This document shows positions 1 to 7,937 of a stretch of 46,860 nucleotides of DNA, piece after piece (the stretch's first letter is position 1; each line of letters starts with the position of its first letter). The position numbers and the translations under genes were made by a program. The notes below the pieces were generated by a model that saw nothing but the letters and a program-made list of their open reading frames with translations, was not told the origin of the DNA and did no database searches. This DNA comes from Phycisphaerae bacterium (GTDB lineage: Bacteria; Planctomycetota; Phycisphaerae; Sedimentisphaerales; Anaerobacaceae), in the NCBI GenBank assembly GCA_016782865.1, contig JADHXR010000044.1, positions 1-46,860 of the forward strand, in the 5' to 3' direction.

Positions 1-142
1 TCGCGTCCCCGTGATTGCATTTTGCCTCCCACCCTAAAGATACTGTGCGATCAAAAAAACATGGCTCAGCCTAACACCAATGCCTGCGTGACGTGCACCG
101 CTGCCATAATTTTTTGGAAAGGATCTTTTTACACCGATCAAA

Positions 143-916
143 ATGAAAAAACATCTCCTTATAAACTCATGCCTGGTGGTTTGTTTGTGCGTACTAACGG
201 TCTTCTCAGGCTGTAGCGATTTCAAAGCCAAATATGCAAGGACGGTGAATGTATCCGTGCCCGCCGGACAAGCCGGCGAATTATTCGTCGAAACGGGTGT
301 CGGATCGATTACTGTCACGGGCGCCGACGTTACCGACTGCAACATTACCGCCGAGATCACCGTCAAGGCTGAGACAACAGAGGAGGCGCGGAAACTTGCC
401 GAGCAAGTCAAGATCGAAGCAAAGCCATCCGGCGATAAACTGAACGTCAAGGTCTCGAAGCCCGTGGAATTGAAGAATCGCTCGCTGGAGGTGAAGTTCA
501 AAATCGTCGCTCCGAAGCAGCTCAAACTGGACTGCTCGGTCAATGTCGGGAGCGTAAATGTCTCGGACATGAACGACCGGATAAAGGTGTCGGGAAATGT
601 GGGCTCGGTTTTCTGCGGGAAGGTCGTCGGGGACATCGATGTGACATCGAACGTCGGCTCGGTGGAGGTTGAGTATTCCGAGGCCGCTGCGGCCGCCTGC
701 AATGCGGCGATCACAACCAATGTGGGCAGCATTGAATTTGCGGCTCCGGCTCAGTTGTCAGCGCAGGTCAGCGCCTCTACGAACGTCGGGTCAGTGAAGA
801 CAGACAAGCCTATAACTGTGGTCGGCAAAGTCGGCAGGTCCGTCAATGGAACGATCGGCGCAGGAGAGGGCAAGGTCCGCCTCAAGACAAACGTCGGATC
901 GATACATATAAAGTGA
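143..916 (+). CDS. DUF4097-like beta-repeat lipoprotein
   Basis: Predicted exported lipoprotein of 257 residues. The first ~23 residues form a lipoprotein signal (KK then a hydrophobic stretch, ending in the lipobox FSGC with Cys at about residue 24). The rest is a repetitive beta-strand protein in which N-V-G-S-[VI] recurs six times, after a first G-V-G-S-I, at roughly 20-40 residue spacing. This is the pattern of the DUF4097/DUF2807 'putative adhesin' fold, a right-handed beta-helix-like stack. No catalytic motif is visible, so a structural, adhesive or cell-envelope stress role is only inference. The ATG is chosen because it directly precedes the signal peptide; a purine-rich GGAAAGGA lies about 20 nt upstream, further than ideal for a ribosome binding site. 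It converges on a receiver-domain fragment and does not look part of an operon. Confidence 0.8.
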   Translation: MKKHLLINSCLVVCLCVLTVFSGCSDFKAKYARTVNVSVPAGQAGELFVETGVGSITVTGADVTDCNITAEITVKAETTEEARKLAEQVKIEAKPSGDKLNVKVSKPVELKNRSLEVKFKIVAPKQLKLDCSVNVGSVNVSDMNDRIKVSGNVGSVFCGKVVGDIDVTSNVGSVEVEYSEAAAAACNAAITTNVGSIEFAAPAQLSAQVSASTNVGSVKTDKPITVVGKVGRSVNGTIGAGEGKVRLKTNVGSIHIK

Positions 917-932
917 CGCCTCTGCGGGGAGG

Positions 933-1124
933 TTAATCCAGCACGTAGTTCTTTTGAACCTTGCGGATGGCTTCGAGCGTTTCGTGCCCGTTCATCTCGG
1001 GCACGTTGATGTCAAGAGTGATAAGTTCGAACGGGTGTTGCTCATCCAGCGACTGCTCGTATCGGGACAGGCCCTTTTTTCCAGCGCAGGCATACGTGCA
1101 ATCGAAAAATTCGTGCAGCGGCAT
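933..1124 (-). pseudogene. Truncated response-regulator receiver domain remnant
   Basis: This 63-codon frame contains the central part of a CheY-like receiver. Residues 6-38 match the alpha2/beta3 region, and LDINVPEMNG carries the phospho-acceptor Asp and the conserved Pro/Gly turn. The amino-terminal beta1 strand with the acidic pair and the carboxy-terminal beta4-alpha5 half (conserved Thr/Ser and Lys) are both absent. The frame stops after about 12 residues of alpha3. Receivers are normally about 120 residues, so this is roughly half a domain. It begins 4 nt after the hydrolase stop codon on the same strand. It is most simply a decayed gene fragment; a functional mini-protein is possible but lacks the residues needed for phosphorylation chemistry. 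Confidence 0.6.
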
Positions 1125-1127
1125 TTT

Positions 1128-2111
1128 CTACTTGCCGGCCATTCGTCGATGGACAAATTGAAACGCCTCTTGGTAGGCCTGCTCGATTTTATCGGGATCG
1201 CCGCCGCCGAATCCATGTTCTCCACCGGAGATCGCTATCAGCTCATGGTCGACGCGAAACTTCTTGAATTGCTCGGCCATCATGACCGACTGCCCGAAGG
1301 GTACGTCGGTATCTTCTGTGCCGTGTATAAGAAGCGTCGGCGGGTATTGCCCGGTCACATTCTTGACCGGCATGTACGGGTCAAACTTCTTCGCTTCCTT
1401 GTCCGGGTCCCACCCGGATACTTCGGTGGGCCAGAGTCCTCGCTGTCGGCAAAACTGATAGAACGCCCCGCCGTTGCCTTTGCGATCTTTCGAATTGGCG
1501 ATGGCCGGGCCGCTCACTTGTTTTCGGACCTGCTCTTCCGGCATCTTCGGTCTCTGATGGCGCCGATGGGGGCTCGGTTTACTGTACCAGTCGCCGATCA
1601 AATCGCCGTAACCATAAAATGCAACCAAAACAGTAGGACGAGGCTTGACGCGGTGCCCCGTCGCGAGCGTCAGGTAACCTCCGGCCGAGCCGCCCAGCAC
1701 GGCGATCTTGCTGCTGTCAATCTTAAACAGCTCCGGCCCCTTCGCCCGTATCCACTTGAAGGCGTCTTCCACGTCCTCAATGATGGCGGGCAGCTTCGTT
1801 TCGGGAGCGAGGCGGTAGTCAATCGAGACGATCGCGTAACCGGCATCCAGAAACATCTTTTTGACGCGCCCGTTGACGCCGTCGCGTCCCCCCATGATCA
1901 AGGCGCCTCCGTGAATCCAGACGATCACGGGACGGACCTTCTCATCGTCAGCGCGGTAAACGTTCGCTTTGATCTCAAGGTCGGCCACTTGTTTATAGGT
2001 ATAAGTCTGCATTCGCACCTCGCCGGCTGCCATATCGGTCAGCAATCCCGACAAGACGAGGCAACCGATGATTCCACAAATGATTCGTTCGATTTTAGGG
2101 CCAGCCATCAT
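1128..2111 (-). CDS. Secreted alpha/beta-hydrolase (esterase/lipase, BD-FAE-like)
   Basis: Carboxyl-ester hydrolase of 327 residues with an amino-terminal signal peptide (hydrophobic stretch ending near MAAG), so probably periplasmic or outer-surface. The hormone-sensitive-lipase/BD-FAE pattern is clear: oxyanion-hole motif WIHGGAL, nucleophile elbow GGSAGG, a late acidic region HGTEDTDVP with the catalytic Asp, and GGEHGF with the catalytic His. In planctomycetes this family often sits with sulfatases and is thought to remove acyl groups from polysaccharides or act on small esters; the substrate here is unknown. The start has a good purine-rich GGAGAG just upstream, and a second in-frame ATG follows immediately. 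The stop is followed after 4 nt by a receiver-domain fragment on the same strand. Confidence 0.85.
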   Translation of the reverse strand: MMAGPKIERIICGIIGCLVLSGLLTDMAAGEVRMQTYTYKQVADLEIKANVYRADDEKVRPVIVWIHGGALIMGGRDGVNGRVKKMFLDAGYAIVSIDYRLAPETKLPAIIEDVEDAFKWIRAKGPELFKIDSSKIAVLGGSAGGYLTLATGHRVKPRPTVLVAFYGYGDLIGDWYSKPSPHRRHQRPKMPEEQVRKQVSGPAIANSKDRKGNGGAFYQFCRQRGLWPTEVSGWDPDKEAKKFDPYMPVKNVTGQYPPTLLIHGTEDTDVPFGQSVMMAEQFKKFRVDHELIAISGGEHGFGGGDPDKIEQAYQEAFQFVHRRMAGK

Positions 2112-2429
2112 TTCACTCTCCGCTGTACTTTTCCCGGGTATCTACGGCTCGGCGACACCGCCTGCGCCTGCATGCGGCGATCTTACCAGATTTGCCTCGG
2201 GCGGTGAAGTGTTTTCCGCAATATTCGCACGCCGCAAAGGAATCAGCCTGCGTGTCTTGCTTGCAGGGGTATCCGGCCAAGTTGCTGCGGGCTTTGGGCG
2301 GGCTGAAGATCTTCACGGGCTCGGTCCCACCATTTGTGCCGCTACTCGTGGGTTCTCAGGTAGCCTGAACAAATTGGGTCCTCAGGATCGGTTCCAGAGA
2401 AAAATCTGATAAATATCGCAGAATAGGCT

Positions 2430-2457
2430 TGACATCGTAGCGATTGGCTGTAGAATT
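2430..2457 (+). promoter_or_regulatory. Candidate sigma70 promoter for the cold-shock gene
   Basis: TTGACA (2430-2435), a 16-bp spacer and TAGAAT (2452-2457). If used, it gives a leader of about 250 nt before the cold-shock start codon at 2713, which matches the long regulatory leaders known for cspA-type mRNAs. It also lies in the 600-bp spacer that holds the hydrolase upstream region; nothing else coding is convincing in that spacer. Confidence 0.45.
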
Positions 2458-2682
2458 CAGGTTAATAATATTGTTTTGACGCGGTAATATTGAGGTAGAA
2501 GTCTCAGTTGCGCTGATTGAAAAGGCTCATTCTTACAGAAATCACCTGCAAGTTTCGCACTTTCTTTCCGATTTAACACCTGCCTCGACTTTGCTTGCCC
2601 TTAATGAAGTGTTTGCAGGGCATGTTCTTTGGTCTCTCGAGAGCGTGATCCCGATAATATAGAAGAGAGATGTTACTTAGAC

Positions 2683-2704
2683 GGCCTGTAAACAGGCCAA
2701 GGAG
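2683..2704 (+). promoter_or_regulatory. Hairpin abutting the cold-shock gene ribosome binding site
   Basis: A perfect 7-nt inverted repeat, GGCCTGT / ACAGGCC (2683-2689 and 2692-2698), is directly followed by AAGGAG (2699-2704), eight nt before the GTG start. A stem next to the Shine-Dalgarno sequence could tune translation with temperature, as in other cold-shock mRNAs. This is inference from position only. Confidence 0.4.
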
Positions 2705-2712
2705 ATGTACAA

Positions 2713-2916
2713 GTGAGTACAGGAACAGTAAAGTGGTTCAATTCAAGCAAGGGATTTGGTTTTATCAATCCGGATGACGGCGGCGAGGATTTGTTCGTCC
2801 ACCACTCGGAGGTTAAGACAACGGGCTATGCAACGCTCGACGAAGGCCAGAAGGTGGAATTCGAAGTCGGACAGGGCAAGAAGGGCCCATGCGCGACCAA
2901 CGTAGTCCCCAGCTAA
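2713..2916 (+). CDS. csp: Cold-shock protein (CspA family)
   Basis: Single cold-shock domain of 67 residues, the usual family length. RNP1 (KGFGFI) and RNP2 (LFVHHS) are intact, as is the amino-terminal GTVKWFN strand. It is an OB-fold protein that binds single-stranded RNA/DNA and melts mRNA structure. The start is GTG, fixed by AAGGAG 8 nt upstream and by the family start S-T-G-T-V-K-W-F. A strong terminator follows 25 nt after the stop. It is convergent with a DEAD-box RNA helicase, another classic cold-adaptation function. The long leader and hairpin upstream suggest post-transcriptional control. Confidence 0.95.
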   Translation: MSTGTVKWFNSSKGFGFINPDDGGEDLFVHHSEVKTTGYATLDEGQKVEFEVGQGKKGPCATNVVPS

Positions 2917-2941
2917 GCCAGGCGAATAAGAAGCTTGAAAC

Positions 2942-2976
2942 AAAAAAGGCCCTGTTCAAATTACGGGGCCTTTTTG
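2942..2976. terminator. Bidirectional intrinsic terminator
   Basis: A 12-bp stem (2943-2954 with 2964-2975, one G-T wobble) around a 9-nt loop, with an A-run on the left and a T-run on the right. The T-run ends the cold-shock transcript. On the other strand the A-run becomes a T-run and can end the convergent helicase transcript. Confidence 0.85.
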
Positions 2977-3099
2977 TTTGCTTGGTTATAACCTGCTGCG
3001 ATGGCCACAGAAATTCACTCACCGACCCGGCAAGGCCAAGTAATCACTACTGTATGTTCGCCGAGAAATATACCCTCGTGCCTTTGCAGGCAGATGAGC

Positions 3100-4284
3100 C
3101 TATTTCTTCTTTCGGGGGTGGAAATTGCGCGAAGGGCGTTTGCGCGACTTGTTTCTGTGGGAGACATGTTTGAGGTCGGGTTGAGCGCCCTGCCAGACTG
3201 GCTGGATGCCATTCGTGTCGATTACGGCTTTCAAGCTGCGAATATCTGCTTTTGTGAACAAGGTCAGGGCAACACCCTTTCGACCCATTCTTGCGGTTCT
3301 GCCCGTGCGGTGAGTATAGGCGTCGGTGTCCATGGGAAAATCGTAGTTGATCACGTGTGTCGCGTGCGTGAAGTCCAGACCGCGGCTGGCCAGGTCCGTA
3401 GCAACCATGATCTTGATTTCCATTCTGCGAAAGCGGTTGAACATTGACGTTCGCCTGGACTGGTCGAGCCCCCCGTGGATTATTTCGGTGGAGGCGAACT
3501 CCTTCTTGACATGGTCGTGCAATTTTTCGGCGTTGTGTCTGGAATTACAGAAGATGATGGCCTGTTTCGGCTTGGCCTCGTTCATGAATTTGAGCAGCGA
3601 TTCCAGTCGATTCTTGTGGCTGATCTGCAGGAAGCGGTGCTCGAGGCTCTGCGGCGCCTTCTGGTCTTCGTTCAGATTGATTGTCATCGGATTTCTGAGG
3701 TATTTCCTGGCCAGTTCCCCAATCTCTTTGGGCATCGTCGCCGAGAACAGAAGCGTCTGGTGCTCGTGGATGAGACAGCAGATAATGAACTCGACGTCCG
3801 TGATGAATCCCATCTTGAGCATTTCGTCCGCTTCGTCGAGGACAAATGTCCTGACGTTCGCCAGAGAGAGCGAAGTGTTGCGCAGCAGGTCGATGAGCCT
3901 GCCCGGTGTAGCTACGAGGATGTCGACGCCGTGGTTGAGCTTTGCTATCTGGATCTGGATTGAAAAACCACCATAGACCGCAGAGGGCGCGATGTCGGTC
4001 TTCCGGGCGATATCGGAGATTTCTGCAACGTATTGCAACGCCAGCTCGCGGGTAGGTACGAGGATCAGGGACTGAACGGCCTTCACCGACGGATCGACCA
4101 TCTGAACCAAAGGTACGGCACAGGCGGCGGTTTTTCCCGAGCCCGTTTCGGCGCGGGCGATGATGTCGGTCCCGGCCAGAATATGCGGGAACGTTTTTTC
4201 CTGGACGGGCGTCAGATCGACATATCCCATGTCTCTCAAGCCGGCGAGGATTTTGGGCTTCAGGTCAAGAGAAGTAAACTTCAT
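3100..4284 (-). CDS. DEAD-box ATP-dependent RNA helicase
   Basis: RNA helicase of about 394 residues. Visible motifs, numbered from the chosen ATG: Q-motif LTPVQ near 25-29, motif I AETGSGKT 45-52, Ia PTRELA, GG, TPGR, motif II DEAD 150-153, motif III SAT 181-183, and motif VI HRTGRTARMG in the carboxy-terminal RecA lobe. A short basic tail (RKRPSRNFHPRKKK) ends the protein, as in RhlE/CsdA-type helicases that unwind rRNA or cold-stabilised mRNA. The start at 4284 (MKFTSLDLKP) is preferred. A longer frame to 4350 adds 22 residues that are a translation of the intergenic inverted repeat, not family sequence. It is convergent with the cold-shock gene. Confidence 0.92.
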   Translation of the reverse strand: MKFTSLDLKPKILAGLRDMGYVDLTPVQEKTFPHILAGTDIIARAETGSGKTAACAVPLVQMVDPSVKAVQSLILVPTRELALQYVAEISDIARKTDIAPSAVYGGFSIQIQIAKLNHGVDILVATPGRLIDLLRNTSLSLANVRTFVLDEADEMLKMGFITDVEFIICCLIHEHQTLLFSATMPKEIGELARKYLRNPMTINLNEDQKAPQSLEHRFLQISHKNRLESLLKFMNEAKPKQAIIFCNSRHNAEKLHDHVKKEFASTEIIHGGLDQSRRTSMFNRFRRMEIKIMVATDLASRGLDFTHATHVINYDFPMDTDAYTHRTGRTARMGRKGVALTLFTKADIRSLKAVIDTNGIQPVWQGAQPDLKHVSHRNKSRKRPSRNFHPRKKK

Positions 4285-4285
4285 A

Positions 4286-4381
4286 TTTGATTCTCGTTTC
4301 TCGATACTCGATTCTGGATACTCAATACTCGATTCTGTCTTCTCGACCAACGAGCATCGAGAATCGAGTATCGAGGATCAA
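4286..4381. repeat. Intergenic inverted repeat, TCGA-rich
   Basis: Tandem and inverted copies of CGATACTCGATTCT. The copy at the left is matched by its exact reverse complement AGAATCGAGTATCG at the right, with degenerate copies between, so the region can fold into a long stem. It overlaps the sulfatase stop codon on one side and the helicase leader on the other. Confidence 0.75.
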
Positions 4382-5635
4382 GTTACCAGATTCATGCGCC
4401 AATTGCAAGGATATGCTGGCGCCACTGGCTCAAAGCTCAACCTGCCTTCTCTGCTGTGTCCTTGTTTCTTGTACTTATCGAGCAATCTCGTTAACCGTTC
4501 GACCACCTGCGGATACTCGTCGCTCAAGTTTCTTTGTTCCGAGGCATCGGCACTCATATCGTAGAGTTGAACAGGCGGATCCTCCGGCCGGCCTCGACCG
4601 CTCCAGCCGCCGGAGCCCCGGCCCAGGATCAGCTTCCATCTGCCCTGTCTTATCGCAAACATCCCGCTGATGGAATGATGGACGGTGGCTTCACGGATTG
4701 GGCCAGCAAGCCTGCGCCCGGTCAGAGCAGGCAAAATATTATAACTGTCCTCACCTGCATCGGGGGCCAGCTTATGGCCCAATATCGCGGCACAACTCGC
4801 CAGCAGGTCGACATGGCAAATCGTCTCGTCACTTACCGAACCGCCCTTGATGCGTCCGGGCCAGCGGGCGATGAACGGCACGCGGTGTCCGCCGTCCCAG
4901 ATGTCGGCCTTGATGCCTCTGTAGATGTGGCTCGGATTGTGTTCAAAACGCCGCACGCTGTTTGTCTTGCCGCTCATATTTGTGCCGTCCCGTCCCGGTG
5001 AGCCATTGTCACTGGTTTTCAATGAAACAGTAAGGCGGGAAGTTGGGCACAGCCGTCCCGAAATAGTAATCGAATCCGCGGGTGGTCGGCCCGTTGGCGA
5101 TGGGCTTTTTGAAATCCACATTAGCGCCGCTGTTCTTGACGTTGGTCTTGCCCATTCCAATCGGTTCTTTGCCGTCCGTGGTAGGCCAGTCCCAGCCCAA
5201 ATGCCACTTGCCTATACAAGCCGTGTGGTAACCGTGATCCTTCAGGAGCTTGCCGACCGTAAGACGCTCCGCTTCGATCAGCGGCCTGTCCCAGGGCCAC
5301 AAGACCGACTTCTTGAGTCGAGAACGCCAGCAATAACGACCGGTGAGTATTCCATATCGAGTGGGAGTGCAGACCGCCGATGGTGAATGAGCATCGGTAA
5401 AGCGAATCCCCTCAGAAGCAAGTTTATCCAGATGCGGCGTGGGTATCTTAGATTCCGGATTCTGGCAGGCGAGATCGCCGTATCCCATGTCGTCGGCCAG
5501 TATGTAAACAATGTTGGGCGGTTGCTTCTCCTGATCCTGCGACCGTACCGGCGATAGTCTCGGCACAAGCAGGGCCCCAAGGCCAAGGCCGAGAGACCGC
5601 AAGAAACCACGGCGCCCGATCAAATCATCTTTCAT
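4378..5635 (-). pseudogene. Sulfatase with internal deletion and frameshift
   Basis: Two frames of one family-S1 sulfatase. The first (5635 to 5009) has a twin-arginine signal (RRGFLR), metal-binding DD at 48-49, the CTPTR signature with Cys89 (the residue converted to formylglycine) and GKWHLG. It ends at FIEN followed by a stop. The second frame starts with TSDNG at about 5022 and runs through RGYKADIWDGGHR-like sequence (here RGIKADIWDGGHR) to 4378. In normal members about 100 residues lie between these two points, including the conserved HTP-type metal or substrate His region. Here IEN and TSDNG are fused almost directly and out of frame. So roughly 300 bp are missing and the gene should not give active enzyme. 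A consensus or assembly error is the main alternative. Confidence 0.8.
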
Positions 5636-5685
5636 CGCTCGTATCTCCAGAATTAGCTGGCACGAGAGAGCGGCCAGCTTGCATG

Positions 5686-5714
5686 TTGCACCACAACTCC
5701 AACTCCATTATAAT
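5686..5714 (+). promoter_or_regulatory. Sigma70-type promoter for the CCPP membrane protein
   Basis: TTGCAC (5686-5691), a 17-bp spacer and a perfect TATAAT (5709-5714). The -10 lies within a short palindrome, CCATTATAATGG. Transcription would start about 35 nt before the ATG at 5756, with GAAAGGA in the leader as ribosome binding site. Confidence 0.6.
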
Positions 5715-5755
5715 GGTCTGAACGCAAAAGATAAAGAACTCTGAAAGGACGCAAA

Positions 5756-6481
5756 ATGCTCGACAACGATAATTCCAGCCTGCCCAGGCAACAAGACTCG
5801 GATGACTCACAGACGTGTTGCCCGCCAACATCCGGCGGCGAAGGCTGTTGCTCATCCGGTTCGAGCAGCGTTCCACAGAAGTGGAGGGCACTTATATTCT
5901 TCTTCGTTTTGGCCGCGGCCGGTATAGTCCTGGCCAATTCACTTATGAACAAGTCAAAGACAGCGGCCGAGCGGTCTCAGCACTCGTTTCCTGCAGTGGC
6001 AACTGGTGAGACAGTGCCCTCCCAGAGTGCCGGGACCAAGGCCGAGAAGACCGCCGACGCAGCCGAGTCTGCTCTTTGGGGCCCCGAACTGGATTCGCTC
6101 GCTGCTCTCGACGAGGTGGCGACCGACGCCGAGGCTGTGTTCATACTCATTTGCGCCCGGGACCAACAAGGCGCCCAAACCATAATCGGCGAGATTGAAG
6201 GAGCGACAAGGAAGATCCGGTCGCGTGGAAACAGGGCATCCGCCTTCAGGCTGAAGAACGACACGGTTGACTATGAGGACCTCGCCGGGCAATTCTCTGT
6301 TCCCACCGTCCTGGCAATGGTAAAAGGACTCGGATACAGCGCGGTTTCCGAGCAGATCACCGAGGTGAAACTGCTCGAAGCGTTTGTCACGGCATCGAGA
6401 GCGCCGTCAGCCTGTTGTCCGCCGGGCACCGACCCTGCGGCATGTGGGCCTGCGGGTGGTACTCCTGCGGATTCCAAATAA
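5756..6481 (+). CDS. Membrane-anchored thioredoxin-like protein with CCPP motifs at both ends
   Basis: Protein of 241 residues that I cannot assign to a named family. Order of parts: a Cys-rich soluble amino end with TCCPP and GCCSS near residues 20-33; a single membrane segment at about 44-62; a low-complexity linker; then a 100-residue domain at about 110-215. This domain has the feel of a thioredoxin fold (a strand AVFILICARD, later FSVPTVLAMVKG with a cis-Pro-like VPT) but lacks a CxxC active site. The extreme carboxy end repeats the amino-terminal theme with ACCPPGTDPAACGP. If the single segment spans the membrane, the two Cys-rich ends lie on opposite sides. Metal binding or thiol relay is only a guess. 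It is monocistronic behind its own promoter and divergent from the sulfatase remnant; nikR follows on the opposite strand. Confidence 0.7.
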   Translation: MLDNDNSSLPRQQDSDDSQTCCPPTSGGEGCCSSGSSSVPQKWRALIFFFVLAAAGIVLANSLMNKSKTAAERSQHSFPAVATGETVPSQSAGTKAEKTADAAESALWGPELDSLAALDEVATDAEAVFILICARDQQGAQTIIGEIEGATRKIRSRGNRASAFRLKNDTVDYEDLAGQFSVPTVLAMVKGLGYSAVSEQITEVKLLEAFVTASRAPSACCPPGTDPAACGPAGGTPADSK

Positions 6482-6628
6482 CGCAGAACAATTGCCGGAG
6501 TTCGGACCGTCTTTGCCGGCTTCTATTTCCTGGCAACCTTCTGAATCCGGCAGAGGAAATGGGCAGTTCTTGCCCCTTCAGGCGACGGGCCGTCGGCGAG
6601 AAGGTGCTGTGGATGAATGTTAGAAAGC

Positions 6629-7048
6629 TTATGCGAGGTCTTGGCCGGTTGTCATAATGTTCACTTTGCTGAGCTTAACGCCTTTGAGGGCAGCCATGTC
6701 ATTCGCCACTTTTTCAATTTCTCTGACCTTGCCTCTAAGCATTATTACCTCAAGGCAGTTGTGGTGGTCCAGATGCACGTGAGTGGATGCGATGACCTGT
6801 AGCAGATGGCTGTGCTGAAGATCGACCAACTTGCGGGGCAATTCTGTGGAATGATGGTCATAAACAAGGAATACACCTGCGACCGCACGGGTGGCCGGCT
6901 TTGCCAGCCGCTCTTCGGACAAGCGGTCGCGAATCAGGTCGCGGATCGCCTCCGAGCGATTCGAATAGCCCCGGGCGGCGATTAGCTCATCGAACATTGA
7001 AAGCAGCTTCTTGTCCAGCGATACTCCGACTCGCTCAATCTTGCTCAT
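6629..7048 (-). CDS. nikR: Nickel-responsive transcriptional regulator NikR
   Basis: Ribbon-helix-helix repressor of 139 residues, the usual NikR length. The amino-terminal RHH domain (IERVGVSLDKKLLSMFDEL..., GYSNRSEAIRDLIR) binds DNA. The ACT-like carboxy-terminal domain keeps all four high-affinity nickel ligands with the same spacing as the E. coli protein: His79, His90, His92 and Cys98 (His76, His87, His89, Cys95 in E. coli). The ATG at 7048 is preferred; a longer frame adds seven residues. The gene is divergent from a long co-oriented array with a FecBCD-type transporter. A perfect NikR-type operator lies in the shared spacer, so both self-control and control of that array are expected. 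The ligand set makes nickel the likely effector. Confidence 0.95.
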   Translation of the reverse strand: MSKIERVGVSLDKKLLSMFDELIAARGYSNRSEAIRDLIRDRLSEERLAKPATRAVAGVFLVYDHHSTELPRKLVDLQHSHLLQVIASTHVHLDHHNCLEVIMLRGKVREIEKVANDMAALKGVKLSKVNIMTTGQDLA

Positions 7049-7128
7049 TATAGTTTTCCCTGAAATCAATAATTTTCACAGCCTGAGCGGCATTTTCCAC
7101 AGAACTGCAATTTTTGTCAAATTATTCT

Positions 7129-7157
7129 TTGACAGGGTAGCACGAATTCTGTATTCT
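7129..7157 (+). promoter_or_regulatory. Promoter of the NikR-linked array (P1)
   Basis: TTGACA (7129-7134), a 17-bp spacer and TATTCT (7152-7157). The spacer contains one half-site, GTAGCACG, at 7137-7144. The start point would be near 7164, directly before the full operator. The same layout, 22 of 27 positions identical from GGTA to TATGC, recurs at 12488. Confidence 0.7.
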
Positions 7158-7165
7158 TATGCAGT

Positions 7166-7192
7166 GTAGCACGTTTTGTGATTACGTGCTAC
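7166..7192. promoter_or_regulatory. NikR-type operator, GTAGCACG-N11-CGTGCTAC
   Basis: Perfect 8-bp inverted repeat. Written as 7-mers it is GTAGCAC-N13-GTGCTAC, the same length and spacing as the delta-proteobacterial NikR consensus GTGTTAC-N13/14-GTAACAC. It covers the predicted transcription start of the array and lies between divergent nikR and the pseudopilin gene, so bound NikR would block transcription. Confidence 0.8.
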
Positions 7193-7213
7193 TACTGGGG
7201 ATCAACTGAACCT

Positions 7214-7882
7214 ATGCTTCGGAAAGAAAGACAACGTTTGGACGGATGCCGCGGGCTGCAAGAGAGGCCTGGCGCACCTTACGGCAGCGGATGGCCGGAG
7301 CCCGGCTTTACACTCGTTGAGCTGCTCGTGGTTGTAGCTATTATTTCGGCCTTGTTTGGAATTCTGCTGCCGGCACTGGGTCGGTGCAGGGAATCTGCAA
7401 AGCAGGTAACGTGCCTGAGCAATCTCAAACAGATCGGCCTGGCGACCGAGCTATATGTGGGCGAGTATGGGTACTATCCGAGAGCCTGGGCCGACAGCGA
7501 ATGTCGGTGGATGGACCTGGTCAAACCTTTTGTTGCCAAGAAATCGAGAGTCTACGGTTGCCCCTCAGATCGCCTGCAAAAGCCCGTGCAGTGGGACCCG
7601 GAGATTATTCTCAGCTACGGCATGAACTGCTTCAACTTCGCCGGGGACAAGTATTGTTTCTGGTACTCGGTCAAAGCCTGTGACGTGGTCAGACCCGCTG
7701 CGACGATCTTGTTCGCGGACTGTACCCCGGGCAAGTATTACTGCGGGTGGCTTCCCTGGAAAGAGCCGGTAAACGGCGTTGATTACCGACATTCGAACGA
7801 CAGGTTTTGCGCGGTTCTCGGCGACGGCCATGCCGAAACATTAACCACTACAACAGAACAACTTTGGGACGCGGCACGATGA
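7214..7882 (+). CDS. Pseudopilin, H-X9-DG type (first in NikR-linked array)
   Basis: Type II secretion/type IV-like pseudopilin of 222 residues. The prepilin peptidase motif [15 protein letters not shown] lies at about residues 30-45, followed by the hydrophobic helix. The body is Cys-rich, and the end shows the planctomycete H-X9-DG motif ([15 protein letters not shown]). The ATG at 7214 is chosen over a GTG at 7178 because the operator overlaps the latter and the transcript should start near 7164. The leader before the cleavage site is long (about 30 residues), as often seen in this group. Being the first gene behind a NikR operator is unusual for a pseudopilin. A role in building a surface structure for metal capture is inference. 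Confidence 0.85.
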   Translation: MLRKERQRLDGCRGLQERPGAPYGSGWPEPGFTLVELLVVVAIISALFGILLPALGRCRESAKQVTCLSNLKQIGLATELYVGEYGYYPRAWADSECRWMDLVKPFVAKKSRVYGCPSDRLQKPVQWDPEIILSYGMNCFNFAGDKYCFWYSVKACDVVRPAATILFADCTPGKYYCGWLPWKEPVNGVDYRHSNDRFCAVLGDGHAETLTTTTEQLWDAAR

Positions 7883-7937
7883 GTATCGAAAGTAAAGCTT
7901 GTCGCAATTTATTAATTCTCTTCGAGGAGGAACAAAC

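Noticed and set aside
954-2207. A 417-codon plus-strand frame opposite the hydrolase
   Set aside because: Shadow of the minus-strand hydrolase, which has clear catalytic motifs; this frame has none and no ribosome site.
2113-2316. Small minus-strand frame with CEYCGK...ACRRRRC resembling a zinc finger
   Set aside because: Only three or four Cys in a basic context, no ribosome site, and no family I recognise; it may be chance coding upstream of the hydrolase.
7137-7163. A second full NikR operator using the half-site inside the P1 spacer
   Set aside because: The position 13 nt downstream reads TTATGCA and does not match GTGCTAC; only a half-site is present.
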